A stretch of DNA of 53,941 nucleotides from JAVBKE01 sp031554215 (GTDB lineage Bacteria > Bacillota > Bacilli > JARBTR01): assembly GCA_031554215.1 (NCBI GenBank), contig JAVBKF010000121.1, positions 1 through 53,941 on the forward strand. The letters are read 5' to 3'. A program made the translations under genes and the position numbers. This document shows positions 25,360 through 34,646 of this stretch, piece by piece; position 1 is the first letter of the stretch; each line of letters begins with the position of its first letter. The notes beneath the pieces were generated by a model that did no database searches, was not told the origin of the DNA, and saw nothing but the letters and a program-made list of their open reading frames with translations.

Positions 25360-26571
25360 TTACTTTTCAACCCAATGCAAATAAAGCGTTCGTTTCGCTT
25401 CTTCTAGTAACACTTGTAATGTCGATTCATCTAATGGCTCTAAATAGTTTCGCCCGGTATTATGGGCAGTCAATGGTCGCAACAATTCTTCTAGTTCTGA
25501 AATACTCATATCACTCGTCAGTGCTTCAATTTCATCAAAAAACTGTCCATGTAATGGCTGTTTTGCCGTATGAAAGACAATCCGATAAATCCAGCAAAAT
25601 AAGCCTGAGAAATCATCGTTCTCATCTTGCAACGCTTCAAACAACCGATCTTCATGAAACAGGTCAGGATTCATTTCCTCGCAGTGGCTAAAATCCAAAT
25701 GTAATTCAAGTAGCAGCCGCTTCCCATTTTCCAACAAATGATGTACACGTTCCTGCACAGTAGCAATCAACTCCTGAAAATCAATGAGCTCTGTAAAAGA
25801 AATCGTTTCTTTATGCCAAAGGATATCTGCTACAGATACAAAATCCATTTCTACAGCATCTCCATCCAGCTTCACTAAGTAGAAACCCTTTTCTCCGCTT
25901 TCCTTGCTACTTCTACCAAATAAACTACCAGGGTAGACAGCTGGGGGGTCAGTCATCAGCACCTCTGACTTATGGATATGACCAAGCGCCCAGTAACCGA
26001 GTTGCCTATCTCTCAGCTCGTTTAGTGTGAATGGTGCATAATTATGATGGTTTGTTGAACCACCATAATTCCCGTGTAAAATACCAACTGAATAATCACA
26101 GTGCCCCTGCTTTTGATAGTGGGTCACCATCTTCTCACTGATATTCCTTTTATCATAACTGAACCCTAAGAGCTCCACTGTAGCCCCAGTACGCGTAGTC
26201 AAAAACTTACTTTCCACCTGTGCTGGAAAAGTATATACATTCTCTGGTAGTGCCAATTGATAACGAGAACCACCAAGAAAATCATGATTCCCATGCACAA
26301 TGAAAACCGGAATCTCCACATGAGCCAGACGTGCCATTTCTTTTTGAAAAAACACCTGTGCCTTGATATTGTGATCCTCGACATCATAAATATCACCGGC
26401 CAGAATTACAAAATCAACTTGCTCATCAATAGCGACATCAACTAACTGCCGAAACGCTGCATAGCCGCTTGCATTTAATTCTTCACATATTGATTGAGGT
26501 AATTTGCGAAAACCGGAAAATAAAGCCCCTAGGTGCAAATCAGCCGCATGAAGAAAACGAATTGGTTGCAA
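25360..26571 (-). CDS. yhaO: Calcineurin-like phosphoesterase YhaO (Mre11/SbcD-like)
   Basis: About 403 aa. The metallophosphoesterase motifs run in order: FLHAADLHLGA, LAGDIYDVED, VHGNHDF, ILHGNYGG and GHIHKSE. The C-terminal third is a helical capping region. The protein is the predicted nuclease partner of the YhaN ATPase directly downstream. Two starts are possible: GTG at 26580, or TTG at 26571 with GAGGTGAGG just upstream; the latter has the better site and is used here. First gene of the yhaO-yhaN-yhaM-yhaL cluster. No clear promoter is visible. Confidence 0.93.
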   Translation of the reverse strand: MQPIRFLHAADLHLGALFSGFRKLPQSICEELNASGYAAFRQLVDVAIDEQVDFVILAGDIYDVEDHNIKAQVFFQKEMARLAHVEIPVFIVHGNHDFLGGSRYQLALPENVYTFPAQVESKFLTTRTGATVELLGFSYDKRNISEKMVTHYQKQGHCDYSVGILHGNYGGSTNHHNYAPFTLNELRDRQLGYWALGHIHKSEVLMTDPPAVYPGSLFGRSSKESGEKGFYLVKLDGDAVEMDFVSVADILWHKETISFTELIDFQELIATVQERVHHLLENGKRLLLELHLDFSHCEEMNPDLFHEDRLFEALQDENDDFSGLFCWIYRIVFHTAKQPLHGQFFDEIEALTSDMSISELEELLRPLTAHNTGRNYLEPLDESTLQVLLEEAKRTLYLHWVEK

Positions 26572-26715
26572 AATCCTCACCTCTAATCCATTATTTTTTA
26601 AATTGATTCAGTCCCTTTCTATTCTACTACAAAATTGTCCAATTTTCTTACCAGAATCGAAAACATACTACCTAGAACGCCTCACCTGCGGGGGATTGTA
26701 ACTAGGGGGTGTCTG

Positions 26716-26754
26716 AAAAAGGTTGATGAAAGGGGTTGATGAAAGGGGTTGATG
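26716..26754. repeat. Tandem repeat, three 13-bp units
   Basis: AAAAAGGTTGATG is followed by two identical AAAGGGGTTGATG units. A GCCATCAAC segment about 20 bp downstream could pair with the units. Confidence 0.8.
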
Positions 26755-26902
26755 CGAATTTTTTGATTAACGCGGAGGGCCATCAACAGTTGCTTCACTA
26801 TTGATTCAGACTGTTTTTGACATACACACTACTTGTTAATCTGCGATGCAGTTTAACGTATCATCGAAAAACTTGCAGATACCCGTGAATATTTGCCGCT
26901 TG

Positions 26903-27053
26903 CTTCGATTTAGCAAACAGAAGGGACAGCACACGTTGCCCTAGCAAAGCTTAGCAACAACGTACTGCTGCCGTTCTGTTCTAAATCTTCGATTTAGCAA
27001 ACAGAAGGGACAGCACACGTTGTCTAAGCAAATCTTAGCAACAACGTACTGCT
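26903..27053. repeat. Pair of 67-bp direct repeats, each able to form a long hairpin
   Basis: Copies at 26903-26969 and 26987-27053 (84-bp period) differ at only a few central bases. Each begins CTTCGATTTAGCAAACAGAA and ends AACAACGTACTGCT. Within copy 1, GATTTAG..AACAGAA..GG.CAGCA..ACGTTG pairs with CAAC..ACGT..CTGCTGCC..TTCTGTT..TAAATC, so the whole 80 bp folds back on itself. No coding potential was seen. Confidence 0.75.
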
Positions 27054-27503
27054 AAGGTTTTTCAGGGCAAAGTACAGTGGCAAATTCTTCATAACGCATT
27101 TTCAAACACACCTTAGAAGCACAAAAAGTATCAAAAAATTCCGCTGTGAGCAAATTAGTTTCTCCCATCAACGAAAATAGCTGGAGAAAATACTTTTCAC
27201 CAAATAGAGATTCATACAAATAGCACACTGTTTGCCTCTAACAAGCCTACAGTGCGATCCGCGCATACTCTTCTATTTTTTATACATCCTTATAGGGCCA
27301 AAGAAATTCTGCTCTATTCACTAGAATCTTGCATGACATAAAATGCATCATTTATAGCAAAAACAAAAAAATCCAAATAATAAGAATATTTATCCTAGCC
27401 CGTACATATATATAGAATAAGAAATAAAGTCAATTGATTTTGTCTCTCTTTAGGAAAGAAGCAACGTTATCAGTCCACTCAACCGAGCGGGCGATTATCT
27501 ACC

Positions 27504-27533
27504 ATTCGCATAGACTACCTTGCGAATTTTTTT
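27504..27533 (+). terminator. Intrinsic terminator upstream of the 58-aa gene
   Basis: ATTCGCA-TAGACTACCT-TGCGAAT, a perfect 7-bp stem, followed directly by further T residues. It lies 210 nt before the small gene on the same strand, so it could be an attenuator or the end of a short RNA. Confidence 0.55.
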
Positions 27534-27742
27534 ATACACACATGCTTTTCAACATCTGATACACCATGAACCGCGTTCAAGTTCAATTGAAATTTCGGAG
27601 TTACCCGCTAGAACCAATAACCGATCACCTGCTTTGCAGTCGTATAGCCATTTTCTTCATTGCACACCATTTCATCTACCCAGAGTCCCGGATAGGACAC
27701 CCAGATTTGAACCAACAATTTCATTCAATCAGGAGGACGATC

Positions 27743-27919
27743 ATGGAAAAATATCTGGTCTATATCGGAATAATCACAAGTCTCTTCACTGGTTTTGAAA
27801 AAATGTTAGTTGTGTATGAGAAACTAAAAGGACATATTGACTTGCTGACTGCAAAGAGAAAAATGAAGAAACAACGCCAGGCGCTAATTGAGGAAGAATG
27901 TCAGCGGCATTGCCAATAA
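27743..27919 (+). CDS. Small hypothetical protein (58 aa)
   Basis: I do not recognise a family. The ATG at 27743 follows a perfect AGGAGG site with 6-nt spacing. The N-terminal half (KYLVYIGIITSLFTGFEKMLV) is mildly hydrophobic and could be a short membrane or amphipathic helix. The C-terminal half is strongly basic and then acidic (AKRKMKKQRQALIEEECQRH). A longer frame from 27566 exists, but its extra part has no resemblance and no ribosome-binding site. It stands alone on the plus strand between minus-strand yha genes. Confidence 0.6.
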   Translation: MEKYLVYIGIITSLFTGFEKMLVVYEKLKGHIDLLTAKRKMKKQRQALIEEECQRHCQ

Positions 27920-28016
27920 ACCGAGCGTCATTCCTATATTTCGTCCGCAACTGTCGTGCATTCACCAAACTGTACTTTATCATTATAGTTCCCTGTTCAA
28001 ATAAATATGCATCAAA

Positions 28017-28066
28017 AAATGGTGGCTAGCGTGAGGAAAACAAGGTCCTAGGCTTAGTCACCATTT
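28017..28066 (-). terminator. Terminator-like hairpin after yhaP
   Basis: AAATGGTG and CACCATTT pair, with an inner CTAG/CTAGG contact. On the minus strand the stem is followed by TTT before GATGC, about 60 bp past the yhaP stop. Confidence 0.55.
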
Positions 28067-28125
28067 AGTCATTAGATTTATTTGTCTTTTAGCATCACTT
28101 CAAAGAATCCTTGTTTCGGGCCGGA

Positions 28126-29379
28126 TTATTCCTTTTTCCCCATTTGTATCGCTTTACGGAAATCTTTCCAAACATTCGTCTTCCCGTACATCAACACGCC
28201 GCCTTTATAAATCCTGCTACCAACTAAGCCAATCACTACAATTGAAGCAAGCATCATCACAATGCTAAGGGCTGGCTGCCAAAATGGTATGTCTAACAAA
28301 CCGACCCGAAGAAACATAATCATCGGAGTGAAAAACGGAATAAAAGAAGTCACCGTGACGTAGTTTGCTTCAGGCACTCCAAGGCCTGTCATTGCAATAA
28401 TAAACCCGATAACAATCAACATCATAATCGGCATGAATGCTTGCTGTACTTCCTCAACCCGGTTGACCATCGAGCCGATCACTGCAGCGATTGTTGCGTA
28501 CAGAAAATAACCTAAAATCATGAAGATGACCCCGTAAACAATGGTAGCAACTGGAATTTCAGATAGTTCAAGCCCGACATCTGAGCCTGATAGTTTTATC
28601 GCCAGATAACCAGTCCCAAGCATCAGCGCGATTTGAGTAATACTAAGCATAGCAACACCCAGTATTTTCGCAAACATTTGCTGGATGGGCGGGATACTCG
28701 AAATCAAAATTTCCATAATCCGCGAATTCTTCTCTGAGGCAACATCCGTTGCCACCATATTGGCGTACAACATAACGCTCATGTAAATGAAAAATAACGA
28801 GATATAGACAAGACCAACTGCCTGTTCCATTTCTTTATCCGTCTTGGCGTTTTCATCGACAGAAACACTACCAGAACTACTCGCTGCAATCGCCACCTTG
28901 TTGAATTCAACAGGCGCATAAATTTGCGCGATATCCTCTTGTGAAATTGACATACTCTGGGTTGCCTCATAAACCTTTACCTGCTGAAGCGCTGCCTCAA
29001 GTTCACTTGGAACAGATTGATCACTGATGACTGTCGTTTTAAATGTACCTGCTGGAACACCATTCTGATCACTAACAACTAAATAGCCAACAATTTTCTC
29101 ATCAGCAATAGCGGTTTCAGCCTGTTTTTCATCGGGATATGCAGTCAACTTTAACTCGCTATCTCCTGCCGTCAGGTTGCTTTCAATCTGCGAATAAATA
29201 TCGGCTGGTGCCACAATACCAATGCGCTCTCCTTGACCATCATCAAAAAGATCAATAATCTTTGTAATATTAACGGAAACAAAAATGAGTAATAACATAA
29301 TAGCAGTAATGATTCGGAAGCTCTTTGTATTCACACGTGAGAGGTAAGTATGTTTCGTAACAATCCAGAATTTATTCAT
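28126..29379 (-). CDS. yhaP: ABC-2 type exporter permease YhaP (NatB-like)
   Basis: 417 aa. One N-terminal helix (about residues 20-40) is followed by an extracytoplasmic domain of about 150 residues, and then five or six helices in the C-terminal half, as in NatB/YhaP sodium- or drug-export permeases of the ABC-2 family. The ATG at 29379 (MNKFWIVTKHTYLSRV) overlaps the end of the ATPase gene by 8 bp, which implies coupled translation; a longer frame to 29448 is rejected. Membrane protein; works with YhaQ. Substrate unknown. Confidence 0.9.
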   Translation of the reverse strand: MNKFWIVTKHTYLSRVNTKSFRIITAIMLLLIFVSVNITKIIDLFDDGQGERIGIVAPADIYSQIESNLTAGDSELKLTAYPDEKQAETAIADEKIVGYLVVSDQNGVPAGTFKTTVISDQSVPSELEAALQQVKVYEATQSMSISQEDIAQIYAPVEFNKVAIAASSSGSVSVDENAKTDKEMEQAVGLVYISLFFIYMSVMLYANMVATDVASEKNSRIMEILISSIPPIQQMFAKILGVAMLSITQIALMLGTGYLAIKLSGSDVGLELSEIPVATIVYGVIFMILGYFLYATIAAVIGSMVNRVEEVQQAFMPIMMLIVIGFIIAMTGLGVPEANYVTVTSFIPFFTPMIMFLRVGLLDIPFWQPALSIVMMLASIVVIGLVGSRIYKGGVLMYGKTNVWKDFRKAIQMGKKE

Positions 29380-30271
29380 ATTTTCCACCGACTTTCTCAA
29401 TGAAAATATCATGTAACGATGGCTCCTCAAGCGCAAATTGACGCACAAAACCGCGAGACATTACATCGTTCTGAATCTGCATGGCCGCCTGCTCATCAGC
29501 AATTTGCAACTCTATTCCTTCAGTGGTCGCACGGTATTTCAAAACCGCAGGATGATCCGCCAAGAAAGACAAGTCAAAATCAGCTTTAACCAATAGATTT
29601 TTCTTACCATAGGAGCGTTTAATATCTTTCAATGCACCATGAACAATTGGCTTTCCTTTTTGCAAAATACAGAGATTTTCACATAGTTCCTCAACATGTG
29701 ACATTTGATGGCTCGAAAATAAAATAGCCGTGTCTGGTTGTTTGAGTTTGTAAATTGCATCCTTCAGTAAATCAGCATTGACTGGATCAAGTCCACTAAA
29801 CGGCTCATCAAGTATGACAAGCTTCGGTTTGTGTATGACCGCAGCGATGAATTGTATCTTCTGTTGGTTCCCTTTAGAAAGGTCGCCCACCTTCACATTG
29901 AGATATTCTGGTACATTAAAGAACGTAAGCCAGTCTTTCAGTTCCCGGGTAGCATCTGCTTTTGGCATACCACGCAGCGAAGCGAGATAAACTAACTGCT
30001 CCTGTACTTTCAGTTTTGGTAGTAAGCCTCTCTCCTCGGGCAAATAACCAATTTGGTTGCTTTTTGAATAATCAATTTGCTCGTCCTTCCAACGAACGTC
30101 TCCGACAGTAGGGTCGAGTAAACCAAGAATCATTCTAAAAGAGGTCGTTTTCCCTGCGCCATTAGCACCTAGAAAACCAAAAATTTCACCAGAGCGAATG
30201 GATAAAGAAAGATCATCAACCGCTGTAAAAGCACCAAATTTCTTGGTAACCTGTTTTAATTCTAATGACAT
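29372..30271 (-). CDS. yhaQ: ABC transporter ATP-binding protein YhaQ
   Basis: 299 aa. Walker A is GANGAGKTT, the signature is LSKGNQQKIQ, Walker B is LVILDEPFSGLDP, and the switch His lies in LFSSHQMSHVE. The C-terminal about 80 residues form the extra domain seen in NatA/YhaQ-type exporters. It energises the adjacent permease YhaP. GAGGTGAACGTGGT precedes the ATG. In B. subtilis yhaQ and yhaP also lie near yhaNMO, which supports the assignment. Confidence 0.93.
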   Translation of the reverse strand: MSLELKQVTKKFGAFTAVDDLSLSIRSGEIFGFLGANGAGKTTSFRMILGLLDPTVGDVRWKDEQIDYSKSNQIGYLPEERGLLPKLKVQEQLVYLASLRGMPKADATRELKDWLTFFNVPEYLNVKVGDLSKGNQQKIQFIAAVIHKPKLVILDEPFSGLDPVNADLLKDAIYKLKQPDTAILFSSHQMSHVEELCENLCILQKGKPIVHGALKDIKRSYGKKNLLVKADFDLSFLADHPAVLKYRATTEGIELQIADEQAAMQIQNDVMSRGFVRQFALEEPSLHDIFIEKVGGKYE

Positions 30272-30571
30272 ACCACGTTCACCTCTTGCTTTCTATTCAG
30301 ATTAAGAAAATAAACACTTGGAACCGGGTAGGCATCCATTTCACCCTTTCCATGAAAAAACGATTATAGCCAATCATTATCATATGCAAGACTTCAAAGT
30401 GGATTTACTAGAAAATAACGCAACCGGCAATAAAACGCCTTATCTTTGGTTAAACACCAGAAAAGCAGCGCACCAATTCGCACTTGGTAGAAATCAGTGA
30501 GCAGTGTTCACTAAACGACTTAGCTTCCAGCAATAAATTAGTCATAATTGCGCAAAAATTCGACAAATTGT

Positions 30572-31069
30572 TTAGCCTATGGAACCTACTTTTCCAGTCT
30601 CTACAAGTTGCCTCAGTCCATCTAACATAAACGTCCAACCTTGTTCTGAGGCTTCCAGTGCTTCCTCTTCCGCTAAAAGTACTTCGGCATCATTCCATCC
30701 TGCTTCATGCACGACAACAATTTCTTGGGTAAATGTCAGCTTAGAACCCTGCGCTAGCGGTTTCAATTCTACTGTGATGCGATCTTCCGTATCACCAAAC
30801 TGCGGCATTTTGAAACTCAGCACTAAGCGGTTTGGCTCTTCAAATACCAAGTAATTGCCCACTGCTTTGTAAGTCTTACCGTTACGTTCATCAATTACTT
30901 GCCACGCGCCACCTAAACGAGGATCATTTTCTACCAGTTTATTGGTTTTCTCCGTTGTGAAGAACCATTTCTTCATCATTGCGGGACTCACCCAAGCCTT
31001 AAACACCTGTTCCCTAGATGCGTTCACCTCTCGGACCATGACGAGCGTTTTTGTTGAGGACTTATTCAT
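30572..31069 (-). CDS. AHSA1/START-like SRPBCC domain protein
   Basis: About 165 aa. The opening pattern LVMVREVNASREQVFKAWVSPAMMKKWFF is characteristic of activator-of-Hsp90-ATPase homology (AHSA1) proteins of the START/Bet v1-like fold, which bind hydrophobic ligands in a helix-grip pocket. The Arg/Glu-rich ITVELKPL strand and the long C-terminal helix (GWTFMLDGLRQLVET) complete the fold. The ATG at 31069 is used because AAGGAG lies 8 nt upstream; the frame extends to 31117 without a site. Single gene; no PadR or ArsR regulator beside it, although such pairs are common. Ligand unknown. Confidence 0.85.
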   Translation of the reverse strand: MNKSSTKTLVMVREVNASREQVFKAWVSPAMMKKWFFTTEKTNKLVENDPRLGGAWQVIDERNGKTYKAVGNYLVFEEPNRLVLSFKMPQFGDTEDRITVELKPLAQGSKLTFTQEIVVVHEAGWNDAEVLLAEEEALEASEQGWTFMLDGLRQLVETGKVGSIG

Positions 31070-31457
31070 TTCTTCTGCTCCTTCTGGGATGATTATATTT
31101 TGGTTCATACAGTTCAAAACCCGTACCAGTCATCCCTGATTATTTAATTCTTCTTCATTCTACCAATCTTCATTTATCAGTACAACCTTTTCTGGGAGAC
31201 TTGCAAGCACACTGCGGCCTAGCTTTATGGCACTCTATTGTGCTACTTGAATGATCTCAATAAATTTGAACATCATTTGCTCCAATAAAGCCAATCAGCA
31301 GTACAGCACCCTTGTTGATAATTTCTACAAACGAGCTGGTCAACTTCTACGATCATCTCATTAAATGTAGTTGCCCAGCATCGTATTTTGCTAATGAAAA
31401 GAGATAGATCAAGCGTTTGATCGATTCATCTGACTGAAAGTCGCAACGCATTTCGAT

Positions 31458-31931
31458 TCATTCGTTGTCTACTACCGGTATCCAAATTTCCGATAGATAA
31501 GTTGGGCTCGATTTATCACCCGGGAAATAGACCTCGAGCTCTGGCGCCCATACCCGGCGCAGCCCTGCATCTGACAATCCATATTCATTGATATTTTTCC
31601 ATGCGGTTTGGAGTGCTTCTGGTATTGGTCCCCTCACTTCAAATACTGCCCAAGTTGCTGCGGGAATTGCTAGCCGTTCAAAATCTGATGCTACAGCGCC
31701 AGTATCCTCAATCGCCACATAATAAGTCATACCATCTGTTTCAGTGTTGTAATCAGTAATGACACCCATAAGACCAAGTTCTCCTATATGAGGCATGATT
31801 CGTTCCATGAACCGAGGATCATTAGCATTTTTCATCCAAAAAGTAGGAATCGTTTCATTGTCAGCGTTACTGACCTGAACCGATCTCCCTACAATGCCAA
31901 ATGAACCTCTTTTTTCTAAACGGTGTTTCAT
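31458..31931 (-). CDS. GyrI-like small-molecule binding domain protein
   Basis: 157 aa, corresponding to a stand-alone GyrI/AraC effector-binding (SOUL/GyrI-like) domain: an MTYYVAIEDTG strand and a WAVFEVRGPIPEALQTAW segment, ending with WAPELEVYFPGD and SEIWIPV, the typical final strands with the ligand-site Glu. There is no DNA-binding domain. The start overlaps the MFS stop in an ATGA (4-bp overlap), so it is translationally coupled with the transporter and may bind or hydrolyse the same toxic compound. The family call is based on pattern memory. Confidence 0.75.
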   Translation of the reverse strand: MKHRLEKRGSFGIVGRSVQVSNADNETIPTFWMKNANDPRFMERIMPHIGELGLMGVITDYNTETDGMTYYVAIEDTGAVASDFERLAIPAATWAVFEVRGPIPEALQTAWKNINEYGLSDAGLRRVWAPELEVYFPGDKSSPTYLSEIWIPVVDNE

Positions 31932-33190
31932 TCCATCACCCCTTCTTTGATGTTTCGTTCACTGATTATTGTTACATGGAGAAAGCGATTATGTAAATAG
32001 GTTGAGACAATTGCCAGCAACATTAAACACATCATCACGATAAAAACCCCATGAAAACTGTACGCTAGCACGAGCGTTGAACCAAATAAGGGACCGACCA
32101 TCCTACCACAGGTTGCGGCGGTACTGACAATGCCTTGGAAAAGCCCTGCTTTCCCAGGAGGCGCTATGCTATTTGCGATATTCGGAACAGCTGGCCAAAT
32201 AAAAATCTCACCAATCGTCAGTACGGACATGGCAACTAAAAATGCCGTGAACCCAGACGCATTTGCCGTCAACCAAAATGAGCCAATAAAAATAAAAATA
32301 CCAATCAAAATCTGCATTTTCAATGTAATCCGCCAAGCAGTCATCAATCTACCAAGAATCGGTTGTAGGCAAACGATGAGGGCACCATTGATGGTCCAAA
32401 ACAAACCATATTGTTGTAATGTCAGCCCATGATTCGTCACATAATCGGGTACAACGCCTTGCCACTGAACATACCCTAGCCAGCAAAGAAAGTAAGCAAA
32501 ACTAATCATAAGCAGCGCACCAATCGTACCTGCACCGGTTTCCTCGGACGCTGTTTTCAGCACTTTTTGTGAGGGCTCGATTGGCTTTATCTTCCGAATT
32601 CCGAACCAGATGATCATGATGAAAAGTAGGTGGAAAATTAAGAACCCTGTAAAGGCTAAGTGATAAGAAATACCGGCTATCAGACCACCCATTCCAGTCC
32701 CGATCGCAACACCAAGATTTTGAAACAGATAGCAAACATTATAAGGCTTCCTTCCGCCTTCTGGCCAAGTAGTTCCGATCATGGCAAACATGGCAGGAAA
32801 AACAATTCCTTGACCGAGACCAATCAAAGAAATAAAGATTGGATAATAAGGCCAGCCAGCATCTACATTAAGGCCAATCAGCGCAATAAACGTCACTAAA
32901 ACACCTATCGAACTGGTGCGAAAACCACCTATCTGATCAAACAACAAACCGCCAAGCATATTGCCGATCGCTGACACCCCAGCCATAATCATCATGACAA
33001 CACCAGCCGTTATCAGTGTTGCGCCGAGTTCCCTTGTCATAAAAATGACATTGAGTGGCCAGAGAAAAGACCCAGCAATCACGTTCACCATCATACCAAG
33101 ATTTAAAATCCAAATTGATTTTGGTAAATAATTCTTAACATCTACTGCACTAGCCCTTAGTTTCTCAGCACCTCGACTCACTATCCTCAT
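31928..33190 (-). CDS. Major facilitator superfamily transporter
   Basis: 420 aa from the ATG at 33190, with twelve predicted membrane helices in two halves separated by a charged loop (KIKPIEPSQKVLKTASEE). The loop between helices 2 and 3 (GNMLGGLLFDQIGGFRTS) is the MFS motif A region (GxLaDrxGrkr) in a relaxed form, consistent with a drug or metabolite exporter. A TTG farther upstream at 33220 is possible, but GGGGAAG precedes the ATG. It heads a two-gene operon with the GyrI-like protein. Substrate unknown. Confidence 0.88.
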   Translation of the reverse strand: MRIVSRGAEKLRASAVDVKNYLPKSIWILNLGMMVNVIAGSFLWPLNVIFMTRELGATLITAGVVMMIMAGVSAIGNMLGGLLFDQIGGFRTSSIGVLVTFIALIGLNVDAGWPYYPIFISLIGLGQGIVFPAMFAMIGTTWPEGGRKPYNVCYLFQNLGVAIGTGMGGLIAGISYHLAFTGFLIFHLLFIMIIWFGIRKIKPIEPSQKVLKTASEETGAGTIGALLMISFAYFLCWLGYVQWQGVVPDYVTNHGLTLQQYGLFWTINGALIVCLQPILGRLMTAWRITLKMQILIGIFIFIGSFWLTANASGFTAFLVAMSVLTIGEIFIWPAVPNIANSIAPPGKAGLFQGIVSTAATCGRMVGPLFGSTLVLAYSFHGVFIVMMCLMLLAIVSTYLHNRFLHVTIISERNIKEGVME

Positions 33191-33481
33191 TATGCTTCCC
33201 CATTCGGTATTGTTTGCCAAACTACCTATCTGAAAACTCCATTGTCTCTAAGCATAACACGGTTACTCATTTTCCACCCTAAATTGGCTCTCAATTATTG
33301 CCTTGTTGTAGAAAAATATTGGCAGGAAAACTGACCAGTTCCGCTACGTATTTTTCTCAATTATTATTTTTTGTCTGCTTGATTGTTGTAATTTACTCTG
33401 GTATTAACATAAATCTGCTTCCATGAAACGCTATTCAGCTCATTGAATCGCCCGGTCTCAAGACCCGACCCTGAAATAGTC

Positions 33482-33515
33482 AAAAAGCGCCACAGAAACA
33501 AATTTCTGTAGCGGT
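33482..33515 (-). terminator. Intrinsic terminator after the DUF218 gene
   Basis: Minus strand CCGCTACAGAAA-TTTG-TTTCTGTGGCGC followed by TTTTTG. It sits a few bases past the stop codon. Confidence 0.85.
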
Positions 33516-33519
33516 AAGT

Positions 33520-34128
33520 TTAGTTGAATATCCGGTAGACCTCGTATCCTGTATAGTACAACATCTCACGAATAAGGAATTTCCCTCTCGTAACAAATCC
33601 AGTATACTTCGTCGTTGGTGTTGGCGAAGAGTATGCCTCGAGTCCACAATCGTCAGCAATCAGCATCGCTCGCTTCATATGCAAGGGGTCACTGACAATC
33701 AGTGCTGAGGAATAACCATTTTCCTCGATAAGTTCATTAGCATACTCAATATTTTCAATCGTCGTTGTCGATTTCTCTTCAATCAGAACATCCTCAGCTG
33801 GTACACCACGGCTAACAGTAAACTCTTTCGCAAGGAAGGCATCGGAATATTTATTCCCTTCCCCCTTGCCGCCAGTCAGTATAATCTTCTCGACATAATT
33901 GTTTTCGTAGAGCCAGATACCATGATTGATCCTTTCTTGGTAAACGGGATTTGGCTTGTTGCCAGTTACCCCTGCACCGAGAACAATGGCTACATCAGCT
34001 TTCACTAGCTCATCTTGCTTCGCGTACCGACAAATCGCTACACCAACATACAATGTATGAATGATTACAATGGCAAAAACAAGTAGAATCGCTATGGCAG
34101 GTTTGCCTAATTTTTTTATTTTTTTCAT
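33520..34128 (-). CDS. YdcF/ElyC family (DUF218) membrane protein
   Basis: 202 aa. One N-terminal membrane helix (AIAILLVFAIVIIHTLYVGV) anchors a DUF218 domain with the VAIVLGAGVTGNKPN, ILTGGKGEG, TTTIENIEYA and ALIVSDPLHMKRA motifs. Members such as SanA, ElyC and YdcF act in envelope integrity or undecaprenyl-phosphate metabolism, although the activity is not settled. AGGATAACTAA precedes the ATG. A single gene with its own terminator. Confidence 0.88.
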   Translation of the reverse strand: MKKIKKLGKPAIAILLVFAIVIIHTLYVGVAICRYAKQDELVKADVAIVLGAGVTGNKPNPVYQERINHGIWLYENNYVEKIILTGGKGEGNKYSDAFLAKEFTVSRGVPAEDVLIEEKSTTTIENIEYANELIEENGYSSALIVSDPLHMKRAMLIADDCGLEAYSSPTPTTKYTGFVTRGKFLIREMLYYTGYEVYRIFN

Positions 34129-34353
34129 TTAGTTATCCTATGGTTCGCACTATTTTATTTATTCACGCTAATCAACTCTTTGACCCATGAAAACAGCGTT
34201 GCAACTGATGAGATTGTTGATTTATTACGGTAGGTACCTATTATTCGGAGATTTTTTGAAGGTTAGACTATATTTTTCCATGACCACATCTATCATACTA
34301 ATATTTCTGCCATCCGTACAGTAGTACGCTAAAGAAATTTGAGAAAGACCCAT

Positions 34354-34384
34354 TAAAAAAAGAGCGAGTGTTAGAACTCGCCCA
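34354..34384 (-). terminator. Intrinsic terminator overlapping the end of ytzC
   Basis: Minus strand GGGCGAGTT-CTAAC-ACTCGCTC followed by seven T residues. The stem begins inside the last sense codons and the TAA stop lies in the loop. Confidence 0.85.
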
Positions 34385-34646
34385 TTGGTTTGTGTGTAAT
34401 CATATTGTGTTGTAATTCTTCAAGCTGCATCCGCTTCCGCCGCAGGTCTTCGCGTTGTTGATCCGTTGCACTATTGTGAACGGAAGAAAGTTCACGATGA
34501 ATTTCCTCGATTTGCTGTAACGCTATCGTAAATTCATCATCATTAGCATGTTCCTGTTGTGAGAATGTTTGATATTGTACACTAGCATAGGCGATCACTT
34601 CATCGCATCGTTCTAAAACCGCTTCTAATGCTTTTCTCGTTGTTAT
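34371..34646 (-). CDS. ytzC: YtzC-like DUF2524 protein with apparent ATA start
   Basis: About 91 aa, mostly helical. The sequence TRKALEAVLERCDEVIAYA, then SATDQQREDLRRKRMQLEEL near the end, resembles B. subtilis YtzC (DUF2524), and ytqA follows across a divergent gap as in B. subtilis. The striking point is the start: the conserved N-terminus begins at 34646 with the codon ATA (ATA ACA ACG AGA AAA), placed exactly 7 nt after GGAGG (34658-34654). The first conventional start in frame is GTG at 34598, which would remove 16 conserved residues. So either ATA is used, or a mutated ATG has damaged the gene. Function unknown. Confidence 0.75.
   Translation of the reverse strand: MTTRKALEAVLERCDEVIAYASVQYQTFSQQEHANDDEFTIALQQIEEIHRELSSVHNSATDQQREDLRRKRMQLEELQHNMITHKPMGEF

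Larger units (their letters stand above)
26581..27500. other. Repeat-bearing non-coding region
   Basis: No gene is supported. The stretch contains three 13-bp tandem units (26716-26754), a pair of 67-bp direct repeats (26903-26969 and 26987-27053), and AT-rich sequence beyond 27100. An imperfect outer inverted repeat, GTGTCTGAAAAA (about 26709-26720) against TTTTTGACATACAC (about 26814-26827), brackets the tandem units, which recalls a small non-autonomous element. Confidence 0.5.

Noticed and set aside
26903..27053. CRISPR array
   Set aside because: Only two long repeats separated by 17 bp, with internal hairpins and no cas genes.
27566..27742. N-terminal extension of the 58-aa gene
   Set aside because: No ribosome-binding site; the perfect AGGAGG lies before 27743.
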